A stretch of 64,000 bases of DNA from Closterium sp. NIES-65 (Eukaryota; Streptophyta; Zygnematophyceae; Desmidiales; Closteriaceae). This document shows, one piece after another, positions 54,808-64,000 of this stretch; the stretch's first letter is position 1; each line of letters starts with the position of its first letter. Position numbers and translations under genes: made by a program. The notes below the pieces were generated by a model, which saw only the letters and a program-made list of their open reading frames with translations, was not told the DNA's origin and did no database searches. Where the stretch lies: contig CANXME010000774.1 in assembly GCA_948144175.1 (NCBI GenBank), forward strand, positions 558,001-622,000, given 5' to 3'.

Positions 54808-57472
54808 CAGTAAGGAGAGCGTGAGTCACCACTACTGGAGCCTTCCTCCCTCAGTTGCTTTCCTCGTCCCAAAGTCACATTGTGCTTTTTGGAAGGGGAC
54901 AGAAAGGGAGGAGCGGAGCAGGGGAGGAAAGGCAGGGGTACTTTTGCTGTTATTTATTTCTTCTTGTTCTCCAGGTGTAGCGTACCTCTTCTTGGTTGTC
55001 TTGAGAAGAGATGAGGAAGTTGTAGGGGTGAATGCGTAGCATCAGCCACGCAGGGACTTTTGAGTCAGGCTCAAAAGTCACCTTGTCTGTAACAGATGTT
55101 AAGCTTCTTCGGTTGTTACCTCTTCTTGGTTGTCTTGAGAAGAGATGAAGAAGTTGTAGGGGTGGACGCGGTCCATCAGCCATGCAGGGAAGCCTGCAGG
55201 GCCCCTGCCGAACGGACGCAGGCGAGATTGAGAGTTGATCTCATAGGCCGGTACCTGAAACGGTTAAGAGCGGCACAGAAATGGTAATGAGGTTGGGAAG
55301 GGTATGTGTGGAATGGACAAATCATTCAGGTGTTGTGGCTTCAAAGATAGGTGAAGTGATGGACTCTTTTATTATACGGGAGTGAGCTACAATCTCTGTA
55401 CTCAGGCTACTGTTACTCATTCCTACCAACCCACCCACCACCCTCCCCCCCTCCCCTCCTACCCCTCTCTCCCCTCCCCCTTTTCCTCCCCTCCCCCTTA
55501 CTCTACCCTTCTCTCTTCCCATCCCACTCACAGCAGTTTTTACGCCCTGCCCAGGTTTCTAGTGTATGCCCCATCCATACCAAGCGTGTATGCCCGGAAC
55601 CGTAAGTGCATACACTACTAGATAATGCAAGGTAGAGCGTATGAGTGCTAGCATGGACATGCTAGTGCGAAATATGTGACGGCGTGAATTACCATGCAGT
55701 AACTCCCTCAGTCTGCCCTCAGCACCCGCTCCTTCCCAAACCCCTCCAGTGCTGTTCTCATATTTCTTCTCTAAGTGTGTATGTATGCAAACATTTACGC
55801 ACCTCAAGCGGCGGTGTAGATGGCTTCTGGAACAGGTCGGTTTGCACTTCCACTGCATGAATCTCGGTGAAATCGAGCGGGTACATTCGAAGGAACCAGG
55901 TGACACTTGTCTCAAATTCATTCGCTCCGAGGTCTACAAGCACCCTCCGCTTCCTGCGAAATCGCGGAATTTCGGGGAACGAAAGGGGGGAAAAGGGGTT
56001 TGATTCATTTGAATGGGGGAGCGTGGAATCCTATGAAATCGACGGGTCTATTTGAGAACCCCAGCAACGCAACTGTCACAAACCTACGGTAACTTTCTAG
56101 CTGCCACATCTGATAGCATCCTCCACGTTCTGCTAGCTAGGAAACTTTAGGAACGAAGAAAATAAGAGACAGAATGGCTGTTTATATCACACAACTAGGT
56201 TGCGGGAGCAACCTAGCGGAAGTCGTACGAAATCAATTCTCGACGTAGAACCCGATATTTCGTACGTCGATATATCGGATTTCGAACCCGATTCCTGAGA
56301 ATGCGGAGATTAAAAAACGGAGAGAGGACTGAAAAAGGGAGGAGGGAATATGGGGACGAAGAAAGTCCTTCTACCAACATCGTTATCTAGTCCTAGTCGT
56401 AACAGAATTACAACGCATTACTCACCTCCTGTGCAAGCTGGGATCCATGTTAGCTCGTAGGAACGGTAAGATCTGCGTCTTGTCCTCCACGTCGTCCACG
56501 AAGCCCAGGGTCCATCCGCGGCGGAAGTTCAGGTGCGCGTCTAGCTCCTCTATAGGCAGCCCCGCTACAAGGCAGGGGGAAACGCGGGGTGTCCACTGCG
56601 CATTGCGGGTGTAGGCAAAGCGCAGGGGAAGGGACGAGGAGGATGGCATGGTTGTATGCTGAATGCTTCATGTGCGTTGGAGTTGCATAGGTGTCCAGTT
56701 GAAGTATGTTTGTACTGGGTCCTATAGCATAATATCGTGATAGGTCGAGAGAGGGTCCATCCGAGAGGTACCATTTGAGAAAGGATCAGGTCTTGGCACG
56801 AAACGGCGTGCGGGAAGGGGTGGGAAACGCGAGGAGAAATGCGGGGGGGAGGGAGAAGGGGGGAGAGGGGAAAGTGGGGGGGGGGGGGGGGGGGGGGGGG
56901 GGGGTGGGGGGGGAACGGAACGGAAAGTGGTTGGGTGCGTATGGAAGATCCTAGTTCGCGAATCGTCGGAACGGTTTTCAAGATCCCGAAATTACTGTCC
57001 TAGGAAGGACGACAGCAGCGATGATTTCGCGCAATACCTTTCCGTAATCCGATGATTTTCGCGAGATTTTTTTTACTCCGCGACCCGCGCAATCTGCCAG
57101 GAACTGTTTCGAGGTGATTAGTACCTTAGTAAACGCCCACACATCCTCAACACTGTCTCGCGGCGACAAGCTGCTATCTCCGCCATTTTGCACTACCGGA
57201 GTGACTCTGCTGGTTGATGTCCAATCAGAGCACGACTGAGCTGCGGCGCCACCTCCGCCTCCGCCTGTGATAAGACTTAGCGCTAAGTCGCAGTCGCACG
57301 GCGCGCATCGTTGGGGAAGCTGAACGGCAACGAGCGTGATCGAGCAGAGGAGGAGCATCGTCGAAACTACCGCCCAAGCGAGTGCCACGGGATACGGTAT
57401 TAGAGACTCGACGTTCTTAATCTGCGATTTCATTGGCGAGTAGTCGTACATCATGCTGAGTGACACAGTCAT
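54001..57472 (-). CDS. FkbM-family methyltransferase (copy B)
   Basis: Same five exons as copy A: 57472–57085, 56564–56426, 55953–55803, 55254–55120 and 54294–54001, again 368 residues. One coding change seen: Gly to Glu in the sequence after the FkbM signature (AVLHGW becomes AVLHEW, near 54,186). All splice sites are kept. The nearby 3' region now carries the hAT and Copia insertions, which lie downstream of the stop codon and could affect the 3' end of the transcript. Both copies may be functional. Confidence 0.8.
54352..54465 (-). other. Alternative or vestigial exon 5a of the FkbM gene (copy B)
   Basis: Same 38-codon exon with early stop as at 29,781–29,894, unchanged as far as I can see. 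Confidence 0.7.
54752..54806 (+). repeat. (AG)n microsatellite, copy B
   Basis: Counterpart of 30,181–30,238, about four bases shorter. Confidence 0.95.
54986..55054 (-). other. Partial duplicate of FkbM exon 4 (copy B)
   Basis: Same 23-codon remnant with GTACGC donor as at 30,419–30,487. Confidence 0.7.
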
Positions 57473-58557
57473 TGCATGCTAGACTTGTTTCTTCGACTAC
57501 CAACTTTTGACTGAAGAACTGCATGACGCGATAACTCCAAAGTTTCCTCCTTTGTGGCCGCGTCAGGTTCTGGAAGGGTGTGAAAACGATGCTCGCAAGG
57601 GGTGTTGTCAAACGAGCTCGTGTTGTGTTGTGTCATTCGAAAGCATCATCAGTCTCTTGAGACGAGACGAGACGATCTGTGGTTCGAAGCGAGCATGCGA
57701 CAGCCTCGCGACCAGGATTCTCTTCTCGCCAAAGCATCAGTCAGTTCGCTGGCTGGCATTCCTGGGATAAATTTCGTCCACAGGATTTTGGTTGCCTGGA
57801 TATATCAGTACTTATCACCGTTGGGGGGTGAGGTCTATTGTACTTTCTTTGCGGTCTGAAAAGTTGCGTCGCGGTTTAAAACGGTGGACTTAAAGCAGTG
57901 CTTCTCACCGTGCGGAACCGACCAGAGCCACGAAGAAACGAACTGTTGGGCAGTACAAGCTTGAGGAAAGCGGGTGGGGTGGAGTGGAGGTGGAGTGGAG
58001 TGGAGGACAGCTCATGAACGGCAATTTGTTGGACTTTTTGTGGATGAGGAAAAGGGTGCATCAATCGAATCCTCTCCATCACGTGGTTTGGACAGTTTCT
58101 TGGCTAGCGTTGGAACAGGATAAGGACAGGCCCATTGTCTTATCACAAAAGAGGCAGCATGTCCAATTCGCTAAATCCAAAGCAAAAACGAATTGTGATA
58201 AACCAGCAGACTGACTGCAGTCAACCTAAAGTACACAAATTACATCATTAATAACCAAGTATTCCAATCCCATCCCCTACGGATTGTCTGACAGTGTGGA
58301 CGATTTGGTGACAATATTTTTACCATGTGTCACACATGCGCTGTTCCCGTTTGCGACACAGGCCGTTTTATGCCAGACACTGCCATTAGAGTAAATCGTG
58401 GCACCCAGATTTGGATGAAACACGGGATTGAAATGCATGCTCAGGATTCTGAAACCCATGGAAACCTGAGCATCATCACTAATACCTCTGTTGAGAAATA
58501 GTCCAAGAGGTGTCAAACCACACTCGCCCACCAATCACACCGCAAATATTCATCCCG
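57473..58557. other. Intergenic region (copy B)
   Basis: Counterpart of 32,903–33,987; no gene seen. One substitution noted (CTACAGATTG to CTACGGATTG near 58,281). Confidence 0.6.
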
Positions 58558-61500
58558 TCATGCCACTGCTTCAATTGCCCTCTCTTCCGCAGCATCCATG
58601 CCAGCTATCTCAAGAATCCGAAGCCGGGTCAGTTCCTGGCAATGTGAAGCCACCGCACAGATAATCAAAGTTGGTGTGAGAGAGGTGAAAGGCAGAAATA
58701 AAACAATCTGGGGTGAAGCAAGGACGGCTGGCAGATAGATTGGACACTGGCATCGCTGTAGTTGCTACGGCGTGGAACAGTGATGATGTGGCTGGCACCG
58801 CCAGGTATTGGAACATGCAGATGCCTGGGAGGGAGCAGAGGGTGATAGTGATGAAATTGTGCTAAAAACAACATTTGCACTTCGGCTACATTGCCAGCAC
58901 TTCAGCGCTTCAGCACTTCAGCACTTGCATCGCAGCACTTGCATCACCCCACCAGCACACTTCCTGCTCCACCACAGTCACGAACAACTTGCGTCTCTCT
59001 GTCAACCACAGTCACAAACAACTTGCGTCTCTCTGTCAACCACAGTCATGAACAACTTGCGTTTCTCTGTCAACCACAGTCACAAACAACATGCACCTCT
59101 AACAACCACCTGATTGTAGCCATCCCAGCCAATCACTCGACACACTCACTTGTCGGTGACCGTTGGTGCATCCCTAATGACTCCTCGTCTCTCTAACACT
59201 AACACTACCATTTTAAATCATCCCAGTCAACCAGCCACCACTCAACACACTCACCTGTCGGTGACCGTTGGTGCGGCGGTAGTTCTTTCTCCTCTTCTTC
59301 TTGAACACTATCACCTTGGCATCAAGGGCCTGGCGACACGCATCAGGTTTTGAAACAGCGGGGAGGAATGATATTGAGAGTTGCATAAGACATACAATCG
59401 TTCTTTCTCCTCCTCTTCTTCTTGAAAACTATCACCTTGGCGTCAAGGGCCTGGAAGCATAGGGTTTTAGAACAGAAGAAAGGAACAATGTTTTCAGACG
59501 CGCACGTTCTTCGCCGTCGTTTTCTCGCACACGCTTCATTTGGCATCGGGCCAAAGAGAAACCGGTGAAGAATTGGATCGGCTACCCAATATGAGACATC
59601 CTATACAAATGCAGTGAACCTCAAATCATGCAATGGGTTCACAATGTCGATGCACTCAGAAACTACCCAGACCAAGAAAAACATCAAACTGGTCCTACAA
59701 CGTGCGAGGCAATAAGGCCTAGAATACCAATGAGAAAGCCAATCAGGTTTAAAGTGTCAATAAGAATAGCAATTAAGGCAGGGGAGTGAAACTCACATGC
59801 TCCTCCACCAGGGCTGAAACAAAGGCGCCTGGGAGAGTGGGCCGACCGATGAGAGATTCGGAAGGCGAGCCAATCAGAAGTACCTTCTCCAAATGAATCT
59901 GACGGATGGGATGCTCGAAGATGGACCGAGACGAGGCGATACGTTGACACGGAGCGACACATGAGTGAAGAAATTCAAACATTGTGAACTTCGCAATTAC
60001 TGAGTTCCTAACTGGAGTAACAGTGCACACTAGAACATACTATGTTCCTCGTGTCTCCCACATTATCTCCATGTGTAAAAATATTATTTTTGAGACGTCT
60101 CCAAAATAATATATTAGCACACTACTCTGAACTTATGAGAACTAAATCTTTCACACACGCACTGCCTCATCATGCACTGTAGCATCGTGCAATGCAGCAC
60201 CCTCCACTGCAGCACCCTCCACTGCAGCGATGGTAAATGCCTTCTGAGATCCCAAGCATAAACTTGCAATCCCATCAGTAGACCACATTCAATGCAGTCC
60301 ACCGCACTGCACCACATTGTGCAGCACCGCACTGAACCCATGTCCACCAAACCATCAACAGGGATGAAGCTGTTTATTTTCACAAAACCGGAGGGCCAAG
60401 AAGGCCCAAATTGGTTCAACCTTCCTAACCTCGGTTGGGTTTGGTTGGCCTCGCACCCAAAGTCTTGACCAATTGAATTGCTCGCCCCAACCAAGCTTCC
60501 TAAAGTTGAACTTCTTGGCCCGCGGGTTTTACAAGCCTCTACCACACAACACACTGTGCAGCGCACTGAACCTGACCATACCACACCACATCCCCTCTCA
60601 CTGCAACACACTCAATGCCATGTGCAAACCCATATGCAGCAGACTGTAAACACAGGCACCGCACTGAACCTGCAAGCACCGAATTCAACCCAGTCTCACC
60701 ACGTCGTTGACATGGGCGAAGTTGAGCTTCTCCACGTAGATGGCGTCTCCTGGCGTTACCTTGAACTGGTGCGACCCCACCTGATTGGACAACAATATGA
60801 CACGTCAGCACACATGTGGTTTAAGAAAAGCGATGCTGCGCCTACAAGATGGGCGGGGGAAGGAGGGAGGGGGGAGGGGGGGAAGGGGGGAGGGAGGACG
60901 AGGTAGAGGAGGGGACACGAGAGGGAGCGGATGGCAGAGTGCTTATTGGTGGATAAAGGCAATGTGGTTCGTTGCTATGATTGGCTGAGGGAGAGAGGAA
61001 AGGGGTGGGAGGGGAGGAAGAGGTGGGAGGGGAGGAAGAGAGGGGAGGGAAGGGGAGGGAGGGAAAAGCAGAAGGGGGGATGGGGGGAAGGGGGAAAAGG
61101 GGGTGGGGGCGAGAAGGGAAAGATTGGGGAGGAAGGCGAAGTTTGAATGATGGGTTTCACTGCAACAATTCTACTCCTCCCCTGCACGATTGCTCGGAAA
61201 ACGGGGGAAGTTGCAACCACTCCTTAAAAGCGATCTGTGGCACATCTATCGACTCATCCCATATCATCCCACACAAATCATCACCGTCTGACACCCATCA
61301 TCACCGTCTGACACCCATCATCACCGTCTGACACCCATCATCACCGTCTGACACCCATCATTGCCGTCTGACCGACTGACACCCATCATCACCGTCTCAC
61401 ACCCACTCACCTGAACCACTGCGAACGCGTCTAGCTCCTTGATCTCCACCCCCGCCGCTTCGCTGACGTCACTCCCCCCGTCCTGCGCTGCTCCCCCCGC

Positions 61501-62091
61501 CGCTCCCCCTCTGAAGCGCGCCGATGCGGGCTCCGCCACGCGGTAGCCGATCTCCGCCGCGTTTTCCTTCCGCCATTGCCCCAGGAACGACAGCGCAAAC
61601 CCTTCCCGCGGGGCACTGGGGGAACTCGCTTCCGCGACAGTAACATCCGCGGTATTAGCAACTGCACTAACGTTGAGTTGGCCTGATGTGTGAGCTCGGG
61701 CGGCGGAGAACACCTGTGCGTGCAGCGAGCGAGGCCATAACGAGGATCCTACATGAACAGACGGACTCGGCGCTGTGACAAGCGACGACCGCTTGACTGG
61801 AGATAGTGCGTGTGCCGGTGCGTGCGACGGTGAGTGAGACAGTGCTAGCGAACTTCTCTCCAACGGCAACGTCGCAGTGGCACCAACAGACTCTAGGCCT
61901 GGACGAGATTGCGACGCACTGTACAGCTGTGAAGGACATTGGTGCAGATTCGACGCGGCGAAAACGTGGCGAGATCGCGACGCGGAGAACCTCTGAAACG
62001 ATTCAACGAATAGCTGCGGATCTGCAAAGTCTCGGCATCGGCGCGTGTGGCTGCTGCAGGCGTGGCCCGCCGCGATTACCGCTCGCCGCAT
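58558..62091 (-). CDS. MRPL21: Mitochondrial ribosomal protein bL21m (copy B)
   Basis: Exons 62091–61411, 60780–60700, 59898–59797, 59329–59255 and 58635–58558 correspond one to one with copy A, with all splice sites retained and the 338-residue reading preserved. I saw no coding difference from copy A by eye; intron differences are rare. Two apparently intact nuclear genes for one stoichiometric ribosomal protein are unusual, so one may be silent, or the pair may reflect uncollapsed alleles in an assembly. Confidence 0.9.
58966..59100 (+). repeat. 35-bp tandem repeat, copy B
   Basis: Same four-unit array as 34,396–34,530, in the last intron of bL21m copy B. Confidence 0.9.
59141..59465 (-). 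repeat. Duplicated exon 4 fragments of bL21m (copy B)
   Basis: Same exon debris as at 34,571–34,895 around real exon 4 (59,329–59,255). Confidence 0.8.
61267..61405 (+). repeat. 20-bp minisatellite, copy B
   Basis: Same CATCATCACCGTCTGACACC array as 36,697–36,835 with the same unit number. Confidence 0.9.
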
Positions 62092-62785
62092 GGCGGAATG
62101 GAACAGGGAGGTACAGGGGAGGAATTCGGGGAAGCGCGTTCGTACTAACTGATAGCACGAGGGCTGCAGGGAAAATAGGTTTGGGTGTGGTCGTACGCGG
62201 TAAAGTCCGTCGCATGGAAGTTTCATGAGCGTAATGCAAACATGCAAAAACTGGAAAGTGGACCTCCTAAAACAAACTCAGACCTGGAAATCGAACCGCG
62301 TCCAAAACTGTGGGCAGTAGATCCTCGAGGATCGAACGTCCAACGACAACCACGAAATAACGTTCTCCAAAGGAGATGCGACGTGTCAAACTGAACGTGT
62401 CATAAGCAAGATCCTCGCTGTTGGTTGACTCGCTTGTAGTTTTCAACCGTCGATCAAGCGCTAGCCCATTCCAGGAGATATTCTAGCACAATTTCTTGCG
62501 CGCAGATTTGGCAAACAGGGTACAAGGCTCAATTTCGGTGGAATGAGATGTTGTGCATGTGAGAGCGGCTTATTTACAGTTCTTTGCATTTAAGTAGGGT
62601 GGAAAAAAATAGAACTCTATATGACAATGCCCTTTCCACCTTGCCCCCAATCGCTGGCAAAGGGTATAGACAGCAACTTACGACGAACGCCATTTGACCA
62701 TGCCATTCACAACACCCCCTCCTTTTTTTAGATCCACTATACACGCGCCGGTTTGTCACAGATTGAGCCCTCTGGCGATGCAAGT
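62092..62785. other. Intergenic region (copy B)
   Basis: Counterpart of 37,522–38,215; nothing supported. Confidence 0.6.
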
Positions 62786-63768
62786 TTAGGTAGTCTTGTT
62801 GATTCCGGCAGCCTTTTCTGCATTGTCAGCTTGCACCAGTGCAACCTTGAGCTTATCCGTGAGCTGAATCACCTTCTTGTCTGCGATAGCCTGGCTCTGC
62901 TTCGCCTTCGTTAATCGCACCCTCGTGTCAGTAATCGCATTTGCCTTACTCGCGAGGTAATCGTTAAGGGCCTTCTGCGCGTCAGCGACTACCGCAACCG
63001 CGTTTTCGTACACCAGGCGCGTAGCATTCACCGCGCCTCTTGCATCGTCCACTGCCTTTGGAAAATGATCTCTTCCTGCGGACCCTGCGAAACTAGAGCA
63101 AACAATTCCTTCTGAACGCGATCCAGCCGTGCCTGCGCGCGCTGATCTTGCGCCACAATATCCGGGAGCACCTCCTCCACAGATTGGCGGTAATATTGCG
63201 CTTCCACGAGCGCAGCCTGCGCCATCAGCGAAGTCGGGTTGGCCCTAACGGCCCTTTCCGCGTCACGTTCCGCGTCCGCGGCCTCTTGCACGACGAGCCC
63301 CCATTCCTCTAGCAGCATTGAAGTCATGCGCGCGCTTCGCGTCGCGTCGTTGACCGCCTTCCTTGCCTCTGGGATTTGCGGGTGCGTTGACGGATCTGCC
63401 TGAAACGCCGCGAGATCCGCGATCCGGAGAACGAGGATATTGTTTGCGATGTCGAGATCGTACTGCGCATCGGCGACGCTGTTATTCATATCGGAGATTA
63501 TTGAAATGCGGTCGTTGAGAGCTAGGTCCGGGCCCTGCAGATCGGACAGAGTTTGCGTGGCGGCGGCGACCTCAGCCGCCTGTTTGGCGGCGTCCTCTTG
63601 CGCCGCTTTCAGGTCCACCGCAGCTTGATTCGCCGAGGCGTGAAGAGCCTTGGCTTTCGCTACGAGGAAAGCGTTTTGTGCGCAGACAGATGCCCCAGGG
63701 GGAGCGAGAAGCGCGGCGAAGCACACTAGGAGAGCGGCAGAGAGAGCAGCATGCGTAATCGATGTCAT
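62786..63768 (-). CDS. Secreted Ala-rich coiled-coil protein, with apparent frameshift (copy B)
   Basis: Same gene as 38,216–39,198. Start at 63,768 with signal peptide, first frame stopping at 63,028, second frame running to 62,786. The same frame break is present, so it arose before the duplication, or the sequence at both sites shares one consensus error. The flank at 63,769–64,000 matches 39,199–39,430 and holds no other gene. Confidence 0.6.
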
Positions 63769-64000
63769 GGCGGCGTTATAGATAATGCAACAGGTCCTGT
63801 TAGAGATACCGTAACCAGTAAATCGCAGCAGCTTGCTTGTTAGAGATGCAAATTCGGCGTCGCGGGCACTTAGGATAGTGTATGAGATGCTGTATACCGC
63901 TGGCAGCGGAAGAAAGAAAAGCACGCGGCCCTCCAACTAATCTCCAATGGAGAAGAAAATGCACTCGAGAGAGGTTTGTTAGGAGGTGAGTTCAGCTGGC

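Larger units (their letters stand above)
41001..64000. repeat. Segmental duplication copy B of 23,716 onward
   Basis: Sequence from 41,001 repeats that from 23,716 with offset 17,285 up to 46,356. After two inserted elements it continues with offset about 24,570 to the window end. I saw only scattered single-base changes plus length changes in the GA, G and T runs. The copied unit would be 23,716–41,000, so copy B should end about 1.6 kb past the window. Confidence 0.92.

Overview
The window looks like GC-rich nuclear DNA of a green-lineage eukaryote. Spliced genes have GT–AG introns, there is a nuclear gene for a mitochondrial ribosomal protein, and Ty1/copia elements carry an initiator-tRNA-Met-type primer site. 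The Copia polyproteins, with long poly-glycine gag tracts and Gly-Ala-Glu-Pro-rich linkers, make me think of a streptophyte alga such as a desmid (Closterium-like). That taxon is an inference. There is no prokaryotic operon, CRISPR array or rRNA.

Left part (1–22,039): a cluster of four related, decayed Copia elements with about 130-bp LTRs. Element 1 (+, 3' end only) appears to share one LTR with element 2 (+). Element 2 is fused at about 7,058, in inverted orientation, to element 3 (−, to its 5' LTR at 16,158–16,291). Element 3 lies against the gag of element 4 (+, 3' LTR at 21,910–22,039). Element 3 is split by a 2.9-kb insert (10,545–13,474) that carries a spliced, acidic-tailed gene on + and a coiled-coil coding stretch on −. 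I recognise neither.

Middle (22,040–41,000): an old, catalytically dead Copia element 5 (−), then three host genes, all on −. These are an FkbM-type membrane methyltransferase, the mitochondrial ribosomal protein bL21m, and a secreted Ala-rich coiled-coil protein. The 3' end of a Ty3/gypsy chromovirus (chromodomain, LTR) follows.

Right (41,001–64,000): a second, nearly identical copy of 23,716 onward. The simplest reading is a tandem segmental duplication with a 17.3-kb unit whose junction is at 41,000/41,001. Copy B differs mainly by two insertions: a 1,274-bp non-autonomous hAT-like element with an 8-bp target duplication, and a 6,000-bp Copia element (element 6) with two 430-bp LTRs, a 5-bp target duplication and a nearly intact 1,704-codon gag-pol frame. 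The host genes are therefore present twice. Copy B of the coiled-coil gene is complete, and the unit runs off the right edge.

The host genes have unrelated roles (membrane or Golgi-type methyl transfer, mitochondrial translation, a secreted structural-looking protein), and nothing suggests that they form a pathway. The window's main interest is structural: nested and inverted retroelements, a young segmental duplication, repeated exon duplication inside two genes, and a gene-bearing insert of unknown type.
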